In this document: positions 53,582 through 63,825 of the stretch, in pieces
How the letters are laid out: each line of letters starts with the position of its first letter
Position numbering within the stretch: the first letter of the stretch is position 1
Source of the DNA: Bacteroidales bacterium
GTDB taxonomy: Bacteria; Bacteroidota; Bacteroidia; Bacteroidales; UBA7332
Direction: 5' to 3'
Assembly (NCBI GenBank): GCA_028687995.1
Contig: JAQTZA010000001.1
Coordinates: forward strand, 434,001 to 498,000
Length of the DNA: 64,000 bases
Position numbers and translations under genes: made by a program
Notes under the pieces: model-generated
Seen by the model: only the letters and a program-made list of their open reading frames with translations
Told to the model about the DNA's origin: nothing
Databases searched by the model: none

Positions 53582-53941
53582 ATGAAGGAAACAAAAGAGC
53601 TCGTAAAAAAAGTCATTGAAGGCATTCAAGAGAAAAAAGGAAATAACATTACGGTAGTCGACATGACCAAAATAAAAGATGCTATGTGCAATTATTTTGT
53701 GATTTGTCAAGGAGGATCTAATACACATGTAGCAGCCATTGCCGATAGTGTGGTGGAACATGTAAAGAAAAATCTAGGCGAAAAACCGCTGGCACAAGAT
53801 GGACGCACCAATATGGAATGGGTTGCGATTGATCACGGAGCTGTGATGACTCACGTTTTTGTACCACAAAGTAGAATTTACTACAATCTTGAGCAACTGT
53901 GGAACGACGCTCGTATCACTCACATTGAAGATATATTTTAA
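53582..53941 (+). CDS. rsfS: Ribosome silencing factor RsfS
   Basis: The 119-residue protein has the RsfS pattern: TKELVKKVIEGIQEKKGNNITVVDM, MCNYFVICQGGSNTHVAAIAD, EWVAIDHGAVMTHVFVPQSRIYYNLEQLW. It binds ribosomal protein L14 and blocks subunit joining in slow growth. It is followed by ftsH 23 bases later. Confidence 0.93.
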   Translation: MKETKELVKKVIEGIQEKKGNNITVVDMTKIKDAMCNYFVICQGGSNTHVAAIADSVVEHVKKNLGEKPLAQDGRTNMEWVAIDHGAVMTHVFVPQSRIYYNLEQLWNDARITHIEDIF

Positions 53942-53964
53942 GAAAATACTTTTTACCCATCATT

Positions 53965-55956
53965 ATGGAACAGCCGAAAGCACCCAAAAACAAAAAACCA
54001 AATTTCAAATTCAATCTTTATTGGATCTATTCCATTATTGCATTTACCATGTTTGGTTTGTTTATATTTAGTCCAAACACAAGCGTAAAAGATGAAAATT
54101 GGTCTAAATTTGAAGAATTAGCCAGATCCAATTCATTTAGTAAAATTACTGTTTACTCCAATAAAAAAATGTTGGAGGCTACGCTTTTCGATTCATCTGC
54201 ATCAAAAGTTTTCTCAAAAGATGAACTAGCGAATGGAGCTAAAGAGAGACAAATAAAAGTAAGCATTCCCTCTGCCGACAAGTTCAACGATCAGGTTCAG
54301 ATATGGAAAAAAGAGACAAATTTTCATGCCGACATTACCTATAAAGAGGATAATGATTTCATGAATAGCTTCCTTTGGAGTTTCGGTCCACTCATTTTAA
54401 TTGCAATTGTTTGGTTCTACTTCATGCGCCGTATGTCGGGGCAAGGCGGTGCTGGTGGAGGAGTATTCAATGTTGGTAAAGCGAAAGCACAGATATTCGA
54501 CAAAGCGTCTGTAAACAAAACGACATTTAAAGATGTAGCAGGTTTATCTGAAGCCAAACAAGAGGTAGAAGAGATTGTGGAGTTTCTTCGAAATCCATCC
54601 AAATTCACCGAGTTAGGTGGTAAAATTCCCAAAGGAGCACTGCTCATTGGCCCTCCAGGAACAGGCAAAACCCTTTTGGCAAAAGCTGTAGCTGGCGAAG
54701 CTGATGTTCCTTTCTTCTCGCTATCTGGTTCCGATTTTGTGGAGATGTTTGTGGGTGTTGGTGCGTCTCGGGTTCGAGATTTATTCCGTCAAGCAAAAGA
54801 GAAAGCGCCATGCATTATCTTTATCGACGAAATAGATGCTGTAGGTCGTGCTCGTGGCAAAAACCCAAGCATGGGAGGTAACGACGAACGCGAAAACACG
54901 CTTAATCAGTTGCTTACCGAAATGGATGGATTTGGCACCAACAGTGGTATCATTGTGATGGCTGCCACCAACCGAGTTGATATTTTGGATAAAGCATTGC
55001 TTCGTGCAGGTCGTTTCGACCGTCAAATCAATGTGGATCTACCAGACATCAACGATCGCAAAGCGATTTTCGGAGTTCATCTTCGCCCAATCAAAATTGA
55101 TGAATCAGTAAATATAGAATTCCTTGCGCGTCAAACACCAGGTTTTTCAGGAGCTGATATTGCGAATGTATGTAACGAAGCAGCATTGATTGCAGCTCGT
55201 GGAGGAAAATCCTTCGTTGAAAAACAAGATTTCACCGATGCGGTTGACCGTATTGTTGGAGGTTTAGAAAAGAAAACAAAAATCACAACGGAAGAAGAAC
55301 GCACCGCTATTTCGATTCACGAATCGGGACATGCCACCCTTAGCTGGTTCCTTGAGCACGCAAGTCCGCTTATTAAAGTTACAATTGTACCTCGTGGACG
55401 GGCACTCGGAGCAGCATGGTATTTACCCGAAGAGCGTCAAATCACCACCAAAGAGCAAATGCTCGATGAAATGTGTGCCACATTGGGTGGACGTGCAGCA
55501 GAAGAGCTTTTCCTCGGAAGAATCTCTACTGGAGCAATTAATGACTTGGAGCGTGTTTCAAAACAGGCGTATGCCATGATTGCCTACTACGGCATGAGCG
55601 ATAAATTACCAAACTTATGCTATTACGATTCAACAGGTCAAGAGTATGCTTTTACGAAACCTTATAGCGAAAATACGGCACAACAGATTGACAAAGAGGT
55701 AAGTGATATGATTTCGCAACAGTACAATCGTGCGAAAGAGATGTTGACCAAATACAAAGATGGCCACGCTTCGTTAACCAAAATATTACTCGAAAAAGAG
55801 GTTATTTTCAAAGAAGATTTGGAAAAATTGTTTGGAGAAAGAGCCTGGAAATCACGAACTGAAGAAATTCTCATTCAAGATGAAGCAAAAGAAAAAGCGA
55901 AACTAACGTTAGAAAGCGAAAGCGAATCATCACCCGAAGAGACAAAAACCTTATAA
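53965..55956 (+). CDS. ftsH: FtsH, membrane-bound ATP-dependent zinc protease
   Basis: The 663-residue protein has two membrane helices (about 17-35 and 135-152), an AAA ATPase domain with Walker A GPPGTGKT (about 229-236), second region of homology [13 protein letters not shown], and zinc motif HESGH (about 452-456). The family role is quality control of membrane proteins. The C-terminal tail (about 640-663) is rich in Glu and Ser. Operon: rsfS-ftsH, with cdsA behind its own promoter. Confidence 0.97.
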   Translation: MEQPKAPKNKKPNFKFNLYWIYSIIAFTMFGLFIFSPNTSVKDENWSKFEELARSNSFSKITVYSNKKMLEATLFDSSASKVFSKDELANGAKERQIKVSIPSADKFNDQVQIWKKETNFHADITYKEDNDFMNSFLWSFGPLILIAIVWFYFMRRMSGQGGAGGGVFNVGKAKAQIFDKASVNKTTFKDVAGLSEAKQEVEEIVEFLRNPSKFTELGGKIPKGALLIGPPGTGKTLLAKAVAGEADVPFFSLSGSDFVEMFVGVGASRVRDLFRQAKEKAPCIIFIDEIDAVGRARGKNPSMGGNDERENTLNQLLTEMDGFGTNSGIIVMAATNRVDILDKALLRAGRFDRQINVDLPDINDRKAIFGVHLRPIKIDESVNIEFLARQTPGFSGADIANVCNEAALIAARGGKSFVEKQDFTDAVDRIVGGLEKKTKITTEEERTAISIHESGHATLSWFLEHASPLIKVTIVPRGRALGAAWYLPEERQITTKEQMLDEMCATLGGRAAEELFLGRISTGAINDLERVSKQAYAMIAYYGMSDKLPNLCYYDSTGQEYAFTKPYSENTAQQIDKEVSDMISQQYNRAKEMLTKYKDGHASLTKILLEKEVIFKEDLEKLFGERAWKSRTEEILIQDEAKEKAKLTLESESESSPEETKTL

Positions 55957-55972
55957 ACAAAGATAAAATAGG

Positions 55973-56017
55973 AAAAAGCGGAATAATCTCATGGATTGTT
56001 CCGCTTTTAAGTTTTTA
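55973..56017 (+). terminator. Terminator after ftsH
   Basis: AAAAGCGGAA and TTCCGCTTTT form a 10-bp stem around an inner loop and are followed by a T-rich tract. Confidence 0.75.
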
Positions 56018-56056
56018 CTTTAGAATGCCCAAATTTATCTCGCAAAAAACTTTTTG

Positions 56057-56064
56057 TATCTTTG
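56057..56064 (+). promoter_or_regulatory. -7 box of cdsA
   Basis: TATCTTTG lies 24 bases before ATG 56089. Because it overlaps the apparent frame start at 56062, translation must begin at 56089. Confidence 0.5.
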
Positions 56065-56088
56065 CGCAAAATACAAATTTACTTAACC

Positions 56089-56901
56089 ATGTCTGAACTA
56101 CTAAAACGATCTATAACAGGGTTTATTCTTGTAGCAGTAATGATAGCTGCCATTGCATTGCATTCCTTCTCAGCAATGGGCTTATTTGTATTCATAACCT
56201 TCTTTACTCTTCGTGAATTTTACAGTTTAACAAGAAGCTTTTCGCCAAACAACAGCAAGTTAGTTTCGGCAATCATGGGTGTTTACATCGTGATGGCATC
56301 CTTTTTATCTGCGCTCCAGTTTTTCTCGAAATGGCTTCTTCTACCCTATTTCCTATACTTGATTTATCTATTCATCAGTGAATTGTACAACAAAAAAAGT
56401 GCCAGCATTCTATCGATTGCGGTCTCGTTATTTGGCCACTTTTATATCGCAATACCTTTTGCCTTAATTGGTTGGTTTGGATTTTTCTATAGCTACACCT
56501 ATCAACCGATATTAATTCTGGCGTTATTCTTCACCATTTGGGTGAACGATTCGGGAGCCTATTTGGTAGGAAGTCAGATCGGGAAACATCGTCTTTTCGA
56601 ACGAATTTCACCCAAGAAATCGTGGGAAGGATTTTTCGGCGGATTAATTATTGCTGTTGCTTTCTCGCAACTAATTGCACACTATTTCCCTATTATTTCA
56701 CCATTGAAATGGGTTGGATTCTCCATCATCACCTCTATTTCAGCCACTTACGGAGACCTATTCGAATCATTCCTCAAAAGATCCATTGGCGTAAAAGATT
56801 CCGGTACTATTTTACCGGGTCACGGCGGGATGCTCGATCGATTCGATGCACCGCTCTTTGCTATTCCCACCGTGATGATATATCTCTATTTCTTTTGCTA
56901 A
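56089..56901 (+). CDS. cdsA: CdsA, phosphatidate cytidylyltransferase
   Basis: The 270-residue protein has about seven membrane helices and the signature in the last third: ERISPKKSWEGFFGGLI, GDLFESFLKRSIGVKDSGTILPGHGGMLDRFDA. It makes CDP-diacylglycerol from phosphatidic acid in the inner membrane. The start is set by the promoter overlap noted upstream; the family start is near MSELLKRSITG. Confidence 0.93.
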   Translation: MSELLKRSITGFILVAVMIAAIALHSFSAMGLFVFITFFTLREFYSLTRSFSPNNSKLVSAIMGVYIVMASFLSALQFFSKWLLLPYFLYLIYLFISELYNKKSASILSIAVSLFGHFYIAIPFALIGWFGFFYSYTYQPILILALFFTIWVNDSGAYLVGSQIGKHRLFERISPKKSWEGFFGGLIIAVAFSQLIAHYFPIISPLKWVGFSIITSISATYGDLFESFLKRSIGVKDSGTILPGHGGMLDRFDAPLFAIPTVMIYLYFFC

Positions 56902-56907
56902 AGGAAT

Positions 56908-59337
56908 TTACATTCCAATAGGAATTACCAGTTTCACGCTCACATTTCGTCCCATATTGTACACCCCACTTCGGCCGGTGACATTGTTCGTTGCAGCATA
57001 TTTCAAGCGACTCAAATGGCTTTGGTAGGCGACATCGGTCAAGTTATTGGCACTCAGATAGAGAGAACAGATTTTCTTATTCTTTCTAATAATATCGGCA
57101 CCCAATCCTACATTTAGCAGCGAATAAGCAGGCGTTTCCGTTTCTGTTCCATACGCCGAATAGATATTATTTTGGGCAAAATAATTCTCCAATTCGAGTT
57201 TAAAATAACCTTTTCTGATAGTATTCCCCCATTTATCGAGCTCTCCCTTTAGAGCAATCTGCCATTTGGCAGGAGGTGTAAATGGTAAATATTTTGTAGA
57301 ATCGGGTTGATTACGCTGAATGGAGTGCACAAATGCAAATGTATTTTCGATGTGCAACCAATCCAATGGATGCGGGTGAATATCGAATCGAAACTCTCCG
57401 CCAAACAGATGCGCATCGCCCGACACATATTTGAACACATTTTGATCGGACATGATTGAATCACCGCCAGCTGCGTTGTTTAGCTTTCGCAGGAAAATGA
57501 AATGACTAATTGAATTGTCAAACAAATTCAACTCAGCAGAGACATGTTCGGTGTTGATTCCCAATGTATAGTCAAGTTGTAAACTGCTTTCAGGTTTCAG
57601 ATTCGGATCCCCGACTTCGTAACGAATCGTTCCTTCATGAACACCGTTCGCTCCCAATTCGGCAATATTTGGAGCTCTAAAACCACGAGAAACATTCAAT
57701 TTGGTAAACATCGATTTTGAAATTTGCCAGGTAGCGCCTAAACTTCCCGAGAATCCAGTAAACGTGCTATTGAATGCTGCAAAACGACGAGTAGCAGACG
57801 AAAGCGAAGGATCAGCTTTTACTCCATCGGCATCCAGATACAAATCTGAGGCTTGTTCGTTACGATTGTCAACACGAAGACCACCACTCACGTCAAACGT
57901 TCCGAAATTCCTCCTGACAACAGAAAAAACGCCCAAATCGAACAAATTATACTCCGGCACTAAATATTCTACGCCCTTATTTCTTGATGATTGCTGCATT
58001 CCATTTACACCAAAAGAAAATTCATATTTATTAAATGGTGGTAAATTATATCGAAAATCATAACTCCAAGTATTCAATAGGAAATAGAGCTGATAATCGC
58101 TAGGATGGGTTACATCAGAAAACTCTTGTCGTCGATTTTGTTGAAAACCAATAATAGCATTCAAATTACCCTTTCCTATGTACAAATTACTATTCCATAC
58201 TGCTTTGTAGTGATTTATTTGCTGAAACGGTGTGATCGGAGTGTAGGATTTTGCATCACGTTCGGTAGCCGTTAAAACACTCTCTTCACCCGATGGCAAC
58301 ACAATCGGTTTAATAAAATTCCCGGTTACGCTATCACGTTCTCCTTCCACAATTCCGGGTTGAATGTGGTACGCGCTCAATGTTAAGTGCGAAAATCCCC
58401 ACTCTTTATTCAATCCCAACATTCCTTTCAGCGCATTCTCCTTAAAACCTGAATTGAACACATAACCGTCGTACCTGTTTTGATAGGCATGTGCCTGTTT
58501 ATTACTGTAACGAACGTCCCAAATCAATCCTTTTTTATTACCGCCTAAATTAAGCGAATACCCAATCAATCCATTATTTGTTTGATAATTTGAAATAACG
58601 TTACCGCCAATCTTTCCGTCGGGCAAAGAAGGTAGAGAAATCATATTCACTACGCCGGCCATGGCATCCGAACCGTAAACCAAACTGGCAGGACCTTTGA
58701 GAACCTCGACACGTCCCACTTCGTATTCGTCCACTTCGATACCATGCTCATCGCCCCACTGCTGACCCTCTTGTCGAACGCCATCACTCACCACGACCAC
58801 TCGATTATAGCCCAATCCACGAATAACTGGTTTTGAGATTCCCACGCCAGTCGAAACTTGAGAAACTCCTGGTTGTGCGGTTAAAGCCGAAATAATATTA
58901 GTAGATGCATTCTGTTCTAAATCGAGATGAGTGACCACCGCGATAGGCGTTGGGGTACGTTTTTGCTCAGCCGATTTCATCAACCCGGTTACTACGACTT
59001 CGTTCAATTCAGTCGCGGTGTATTCCATCTCAAAGTTATGACTAACGACTATTGATAAATCAATCTGCTGATTGATTGACTTATAGCCCAAATATGAAAT
59101 ATGTACCATTGCTTTAGTAGCTGGCAACTTTGCAATATAAAATTCACCATTTGCATCGGTAGATGTTCCACTCTTTAAATCAGGAAAATAGATTGCTACC
59201 CCAATCAATGGCATTCCAGTTTTCTTTTCTATTACCTTTCCATAAAAGGATTTATCATTCAATTCAGCGCTAAAAGAGGAGAAGCTATGCATCAATAATA
59301 GTGCAAAAACAAAAAATACTATATATATTTTTTTCAT
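56908..59337 (-). CDS. TonB-dependent outer-membrane receptor
   Basis: From the Met at 59337 the protein has 809 residues: signal peptide (about 1-23, HSFSSFSAE), a carboxypeptidase-regulatory-like domain (about 28-110: FYGKVIEKKTGMPLIGVAIYF), a plug (about 115-235: SAEQKRTPTPIAVVTHLDLEQNASTNIISALTAQPGVSQVSTGVG, RGLGYNRVVVVSDGVRQEGQQWG, VLKGPASLVYGSDAMAGVVN) and a barrel to the C-terminus. It imports a chelate or other nutrient. A His-rich small exported protein is encoded directly upstream, pointing to a metal substrate. The substrate is not visible in the sequence. An ATG 4 codons earlier (59349) is possible. Confidence 0.93.
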   Translation of the reverse strand: MKKIYIVFFVFALLLMHSFSSFSAELNDKSFYGKVIEKKTGMPLIGVAIYFPDLKSGTSTDANGEFYIAKLPATKAMVHISYLGYKSINQQIDLSIVVSHNFEMEYTATELNEVVVTGLMKSAEQKRTPTPIAVVTHLDLEQNASTNIISALTAQPGVSQVSTGVGISKPVIRGLGYNRVVVVSDGVRQEGQQWGDEHGIEVDEYEVGRVEVLKGPASLVYGSDAMAGVVNMISLPSLPDGKIGGNVISNYQTNNGLIGYSLNLGGNKKGLIWDVRYSNKQAHAYQNRYDGYVFNSGFKENALKGMLGLNKEWGFSHLTLSAYHIQPGIVEGERDSVTGNFIKPIVLPSGEESVLTATERDAKSYTPITPFQQINHYKAVWNSNLYIGKGNLNAIIGFQQNRRQEFSDVTHPSDYQLYFLLNTWSYDFRYNLPPFNKYEFSFGVNGMQQSSRNKGVEYLVPEYNLFDLGVFSVVRRNFGTFDVSGGLRVDNRNEQASDLYLDADGVKADPSLSSATRRFAAFNSTFTGFSGSLGATWQISKSMFTKLNVSRGFRAPNIAELGANGVHEGTIRYEVGDPNLKPESSLQLDYTLGINTEHVSAELNLFDNSISHFIFLRKLNNAAGGDSIMSDQNVFKYVSGDAHLFGGEFRFDIHPHPLDWLHIENTFAFVHSIQRNQPDSTKYLPFTPPAKWQIALKGELDKWGNTIRKGYFKLELENYFAQNNIYSAYGTETETPAYSLLNVGLGADIIRKNKKICSLYLSANNLTDVAYQSHLSRLKYAATNNVTGRSGVYNMGRNVSVKLVIPIGM

Positions 59338-59480
59338 TTTGAAATTCATAAATGGATTACAAGTAGAGTGAAAGACTCTTCTGAAACGGGTTCAAAAAAA
59401 TCACTCACTATTATTTTTAGAAGGAAATAGTACGAAAGAATTTAATCAAAAACCGACTGTTTTAGACCAAAAGAGATAAA

Positions 59481-59801
59481 TTAGCACACTGGAGGTGCAC
59501 GCAGACGAAGTAGAGTTAAAGTCGAAAATGTAGGAATATCGACCGTAACAGCTTCTACTTTAGAAAAAGAAACTGGTTCGACAGGCATCGCAAATGCCTT
59601 TTGAGCTATAAATTGAACAAATTCAAAATCGCAAATCGAACAGCTATCAGAGTAAAAACTGGTTAATTCATTCTCAGTAGATTGATGATTTAGATCATGT
59701 TTTTCTCCCGTATGATGATGCACCTCTTTTATCACCATCGGATAAAAAAGAATCAATAGCTGAATCCAAGCGTAGAGAAATGTTCGTTTTGAAGTAATCA
59801 C
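59481..59801 (-). CDS. Small His-rich protein next to the TonB receptor
   Basis: The 106-residue protein has one N-terminal hydrophobic segment (about 5-22, TFLYAWIQLLILFYPMVI), a metal-binding type cluster (EVHHHTGEKHDLNH), a CSICDFEF pair of Cys, and a C-terminus that ends RAPPVC. It is probably exported and could bind a metal ion. Upstream of a TonB receptor gene, it may be a metal-sensing or chaperone partner for the import system. I recognise the pattern from small proteins beside metal TonB receptors but not a named family. Confidence 0.6.
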   Translation of the reverse strand: MITSKRTFLYAWIQLLILFYPMVIKEVHHHTGEKHDLNHQSTENELTSFYSDSCSICDFEFVQFIAQKAFAMPVEPVSFSKVEAVTVDIPTFSTLTLLRLRAPPVC

Positions 59802-59893
59802 AATCAGAATATTATCAACTAGATTACAAATTTGAGGAAAGAATGTTCAAATTCGTTTACTGAATGAAGTTTATTTAACGCAATGTGTCATGA

Positions 59894-60262
59894 CTATTTT
59901 ACTAATCTGAATCCAAAATAGGCTAGCAAAATTCCGAAAAACAGACTGGCGGCAGCATATAGAGCAAATTGAAAATAAAGACCTCCACGCAAAAGTGTGA
60001 CATTCTCGTTGGCAAATGAAGAAAAAGTAGTAAATCCTCCGCAAACTCCAACCGCTAAAAAGATACGCCAATCGTGCCCCATCCAGGTCGTTTTCTCAAA
60101 CAATCCGAAAATAACACCTATCGCCAAACTGCCCACCATATTGACAACGAATGTGCCAAAGGGAAAAACCATCGTAAAATAACTCTGCACCAACACCGAA
60201 GTGAGATAGCGTAGAATACTGCCAATCGCTCCACCAGCACCAACTAAAAGTATTGTTTTCAT
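59894..60262 (-). CDS. crcB: CrcB/FluC fluoride channel
   Basis: The 122-residue protein has four helices and the channel motifs GGAIGSILRYLTSVL (about 9-23), GTFVVNMVGSLAIG (about 36-49) and VGVCGGFTTFSSFANE (about 70-85). It exports fluoride. Its start overlaps the stop of the Fic gene by 4 bases, so the two are translationally coupled, an unusual pair. No fluoride riboswitch is visible upstream. Confidence 0.95.
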   Translation of the reverse strand: MKTILLVGAGGAIGSILRYLTSVLVQSYFTMVFPFGTFVVNMVGSLAIGVIFGLFEKTTWMGHDWRIFLAVGVCGGFTTFSSFANENVTLLRGGLYFQFALYAAASLFFGILLAYFGFRLVK

Positions 60263-61032
60263 CGTTCTATCTCCTCCAAACAGTTAGGCAACATCAACAA
60301 AAAAGGGATGCAGCGATTGTAATTCAATTCATAGTAGTTTACTCCCAGGTTGATGTTTTCGTAATAGTGAGGTTGGTTTTTACGGTAGTATCGCTCCGAA
60401 GGCATTTTCCAGAACTGTACACCCAACTTTTGAGCGACAAACCACTTTTCGAGCAAGCGCGCCATTCGTCCATTACCATCACTAAATGGATGAATATGCA
60501 CAAATTTGAGATGCAGCAGCGAGGTGTGATAAAACACCTTTTCGACAGATAAATCTGTCGTTAATAAATTATTTACATCTTCGAAAAGCGATTTCATCTC
60601 TTGAGCAACAAACTCTTCTTCCACCGCAAGATATACCAATCCTGTTGAGCCAAAAACGCCCACTTTAGTATTTCGATATTTACCTTGTTTGCTCTTTATC
60701 AACAGAGTAGGCGAACATAATTTATGACAATGCAAAAAATTCGACTCGTCCAAAGGGTGGTTTTGAGCATAATTATAAGCCAAAATCAGATTCTCAATCT
60801 CTTCGACATCCTTTGTTCTCTTGAGTTTTGTTGACGACAATTTATAATTCATAAATGAATTTAAGTCCAAACTATTGCCTTCGATGTTCGACGAAAACAC
60901 AGCCGATGATATAGTTTGATAGCCCAAATCGAGTATCAAATTCGATGAATCAAATCGATTCACCGATTGAGAAATTTGATTCCCAATCTTTTCTATAAAT
61001 GGAATGAAATATGTTTCGTCAACTATTCTCAC
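60259..61032 (-). CDS. Fic-domain protein (likely AMP-transferase)
   Basis: The 257-residue protein has the Fic core FVHIHPFSDGNGRMARLL (about 176-193), complete with the catalytic His and the phosphate loop, and an N-terminal inhibitory helix motif SSNIEGN (S-x3-E-G, about 46-52), so it is a class II self-inhibited Fic protein. Such enzymes AMPylate target proteins. It lies downstream of the dihydroorotase gene and overlaps crcB. Confidence 0.9.
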   Translation of the reverse strand: MRIVDETYFIPFIEKIGNQISQSVNRFDSSNLILDLGYQTISSAVFSSNIEGNSLDLNSFMNYKLSSTKLKRTKDVEEIENLILAYNYAQNHPLDESNFLHCHKLCSPTLLIKSKQGKYRNTKVGVFGSTGLVYLAVEEEFVAQEMKSLFEDVNNLLTTDLSVEKVFYHTSLLHLKFVHIHPFSDGNGRMARLLEKWFVAQKLGVQFWKMPSERYYRKNQPHYYENINLGVNYYELNYNRCIPFLLMLPNCLEEIER

Positions 61033-61045
61033 CTACTTTTTCAAA

Positions 61046-62389
61046 TTAAGAATGTACAAACTGCAACTCTTTGCCTCTACAAGTTTCGTCGAAAATACCA
61101 TTATCGTAAGCCAAAATTCCGTTCACGAAGGTTTTTTCTACTTTTGTTCTAAACGAATTTCCTTCGAATGGCGACCATCCGCATTTGTAGAGAATATTAG
61201 TAGATGATACAGTCCATTCTCTATTCGGATTCACCAACACCAAATCAGCGAAATAGCCTTCGCGAATAAAACCACGATTTTCTACGCGGTACAACGTTGC
61301 CGGTGCGTGACACATTTTGTCAATCACCAATTCGAGCGAGAAAATCCCCTGCAAAGCCATCTCCAACATGGCGGTAAGTGAATGTTGCACCAACGGTCCT
61401 CCGGAGTACGCCTTGAAGCATCCGCCCTCCTTCTCAGAAAGCAAATGTGGCGCATGGTCAGTCGCTACCACATCCAACCGTCCATTGATTAGCGCATCTC
61501 TCAAAGCCAATTTATCGCTTTCGCTTTTGATGGATGGATTCCATTTGATTTTATTGCCATATTCTTCGTAGTCACGATCGTCAAACCAAAGATGATGCAC
61601 ACACACTTCTCCGGTAATTCTCTTTTCGGTGAGTGGTTTTTGCTCGAAGAGACTCATCTCTTTAGCCGATGACAAATGTAAAACGTGGAGGCGAGCATTG
61701 TATTTCGTAGCCAAAGCCACCGCTTCAGCCGACGATTGATAGCAAGCCTCTGCGTCACGTATCATCGGATGATATTTCAACGGTAGATCTTCTCCATACA
61801 ACGCGGTATATTTGGCAACATTGGCTTTTATCACTTCCTCTTTTTCGCAATGAGTAGCAATCAGCATCTCTACTTCTGAGAAAATGCCAGATAACGTTTT
61901 TTCGCTATCCACCAACATATTACCAGTCGATGAACCCATAAAAACCTTTACCCCACAAGTACGTTTCGGATCAGCTTTGAGTACTTCAGTCAAGTTGTCG
62001 TTGGTAGCACCCATATAGAATGAGTAGTTCGCCACCGAAACCTCAGCTGCACGATCAAATTTCTTATTGAGTTCTTCAATGGTCACCGTTTGCGGTTTGG
62101 TATTTGGCATATCCATAAACGAAGTAACACCGCCAGCCACTGCGGCTCTCGACTCAGAAGTGATGTCTCCTTTTTGAGTTAAACCCGGTTCCCGAAAATG
62201 CACCTGATCGTCTATCACACCAGGAATCAGCCACTTACCAGTTCCGTCTATAATAGTCACATTTGCCAAATCTATTTCCGGCAAATTACCAAAATAAACT
62301 GCCGAAATTTTATCCTTTTCGATCAATACAGAACCCAACATGCGGGTTCCTTCGTTGATAATCGTTGTATTTTTAATCAAGGTCTTCAT
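61046..62389 (-). CDS. pyrC: Dihydroorotase
   Basis: From the Met at 62389 the product has 447 residues. The metal-binding start reads IDDQVHFREPGLTQKGDITS (about residue 58); the first His of the usual HxH is Gln here, as in Bacteroidota relatives. Later landmarks are MDMPNTKPQ, HCEKEE, HVLHLSSAKEMSLFE and VATDHAPHL. It makes dihydroorotate from carbamoyl aspartate in pyrimidine synthesis. rimO ends 13 bases upstream of it and the Fic gene begins 13 bases after it, on the same strand. Confidence 0.9.
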   Translation of the reverse strand: MKTLIKNTTIINEGTRMLGSVLIEKDKISAVYFGNLPEIDLANVTIIDGTGKWLIPGVIDDQVHFREPGLTQKGDITSESRAAVAGGVTSFMDMPNTKPQTVTIEELNKKFDRAAEVSVANYSFYMGATNDNLTEVLKADPKRTCGVKVFMGSSTGNMLVDSEKTLSGIFSEVEMLIATHCEKEEVIKANVAKYTALYGEDLPLKYHPMIRDAEACYQSSAEAVALATKYNARLHVLHLSSAKEMSLFEQKPLTEKRITGEVCVHHLWFDDRDYEEYGNKIKWNPSIKSESDKLALRDALINGRLDVVATDHAPHLLSEKEGGCFKAYSGGPLVQHSLTAMLEMALQGIFSLELVIDKMCHAPATLYRVENRGFIREGYFADLVLVNPNREWTVSSTNILYKCGWSPFEGNSFRTKVEKTFVNGILAYDNGIFDETCRGKELQFVHS

Positions 62390-62402
62390 AATCGTAATCG
62401 GA

Positions 62403-63704
62403 TTAATTTTCAACTACTTTTCCATATAATTCAAACGGTTGACTATCCGTAATCAACACATTATATATCTCTCCTAGAATCAAATCGCTCTCTTTCGAAA
62501 CCAATACCTCTGGATCGACCTCTGGAGAATCAAATTCCGAACGACCAATATAGAAATCCTCATCTTCTCGATCAATGATTATCGGTAACGTCTGTCCCAC
62601 TTTTTGAGCGCTTAGTTCGGCTGCAATACCTTCTTGCACACGCATCAACTCATCCATGCGATATTGTTTCACTTCGGCAGGTACGTTATCTTCGTATTTT
62701 TCTGCGGCGTAAGTTCCCTCTTCTTCAGAATATGGAAAAGCTCCCATGCGCTCAAATTTCATATCACGCACAAATTCAAGAAGTTCTTCAAAATCTTGTT
62801 CTGTCTCACCGGGGAATCCCACTAAAAGGGTTGTTCTCAAGTGAATGCCTGACACTTCACGACGAATCGTATTCAACAATTCATACGTCTGCTCTTTTGT
62901 TACGTTACGACGCATCGCTTTTAGCATAGGATTGCTAATGTGTTGCAACGCAATATCGAGGTAATTACAAACATTCTTGCGAGCACGCATCACTGGCAAA
63001 ATATTGAGAGGAAAAGAGGCTGGATAAGCGTAATGCAAGCGGATTCGCTCTACACCGGGCACATCTGAGATTTTCTCGATCAGTTCAGCCAACCGATTTT
63101 CTTTGTATAAATCTATTCCATAAAAGGTTAAATCCTGCGCAATCACCTGAAACTCCTTTACGCCAATGGTTACGAGATTATGCACTTCGGTGATAATATC
63201 CTCCATTTTGCGCGATTGATGCTTGCCAGTCATCAACGGAATAGCACAATAAGCGCAAGTCCGGTTACAACCTTCGCTGATTTTCAAATAAGCATAATGT
63301 TTGGGAGTCGTAATGGAGCGCTCTAATGCCACATCCTGATTATACGATTTTCCTAAATCGGTAATGACATTTTTCCAGTTGAATTTCCCATAATACTGAT
63401 CCACTTCCGGAATCTCTCTTTTAAGTTCCTCCAAATATCGCTCAGATAGACAACCCATTACGAGCAATTTACCTATTTTTCGCTTCTTTTTGGCTTGCAC
63501 AAATTGTAATATTGTATTCACCGATTCTTCTTTTGCATCGCCGATAAATCCACATGTATTAATGACCACAATTTCACCGTTCGGATTTTCAGAATCGTGA
63601 TTCACAGTGTATCCATTTGCCAAAAACTGACGCATCAGATTTTCGCTATCCACTAAATTTTTAGAGCAACCTAAGGAAATTATATCAACTTTATTTTTCT
63701 TCAT
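62403..63704 (-). CDS. rimO: RimO, ribosomal protein S12 methylthiotransferase
   Basis: The 433-residue protein has the UPF0004 start IISLGCSKNLVDSENLMRQF, the radical SAM cluster CNRTCAYC (about 145-152), and a C-terminal TRAM-like part (about 370-430). It adds a methylthio group to Asp in ribosomal protein S12. Length and motifs fit RimO rather than MiaB (the SKNLVDSE motif). Confidence 0.95.
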   Translation of the reverse strand: MKKNKVDIISLGCSKNLVDSENLMRQFLANGYTVNHDSENPNGEIVVINTCGFIGDAKEESVNTILQFVQAKKKRKIGKLLVMGCLSERYLEELKREIPEVDQYYGKFNWKNVITDLGKSYNQDVALERSITTPKHYAYLKISEGCNRTCAYCAIPLMTGKHQSRKMEDIITEVHNLVTIGVKEFQVIAQDLTFYGIDLYKENRLAELIEKISDVPGVERIRLHYAYPASFPLNILPVMRARKNVCNYLDIALQHISNPMLKAMRRNVTKEQTYELLNTIRREVSGIHLRTTLLVGFPGETEQDFEELLEFVRDMKFERMGAFPYSEEEGTYAAEKYEDNVPAEVKQYRMDELMRVQEGIAAELSAQKVGQTLPIIIDREDEDFYIGRSEFDSPEVDPEVLVSKESDLILGEIYNVLITDSQPFELYGKVVEN

Positions 63705-63726
63705 AATAAAAAAAGCCCCTCCCTAA

Positions 63727-63811
63727 CCCTCCCCAAAAGGGAGGGAATTGAAGAGCTTAATATAAATTTTGTTTAAACATTTAATCATTTTTCTGAGTCC
63801 CCCTTTGGGGG
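63727..63811. repeat. Short palindromic intergenic hairpins
   Basis: CCCTCCC (63727-63733) pairs with GGGAGGG (63739-63745), and CCCCCTTTGGGGG (63799-63811) is self-complementary, followed by AAGGGGG that can also pair with it. This GC-rich pattern in an AT-rich genome resembles small dispersed palindromes in Bacteroidota genomes. It lies between rimO and ftsY. Confidence 0.6.
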
Positions 63812-63825
63812 ATCAAGGGGGCATA

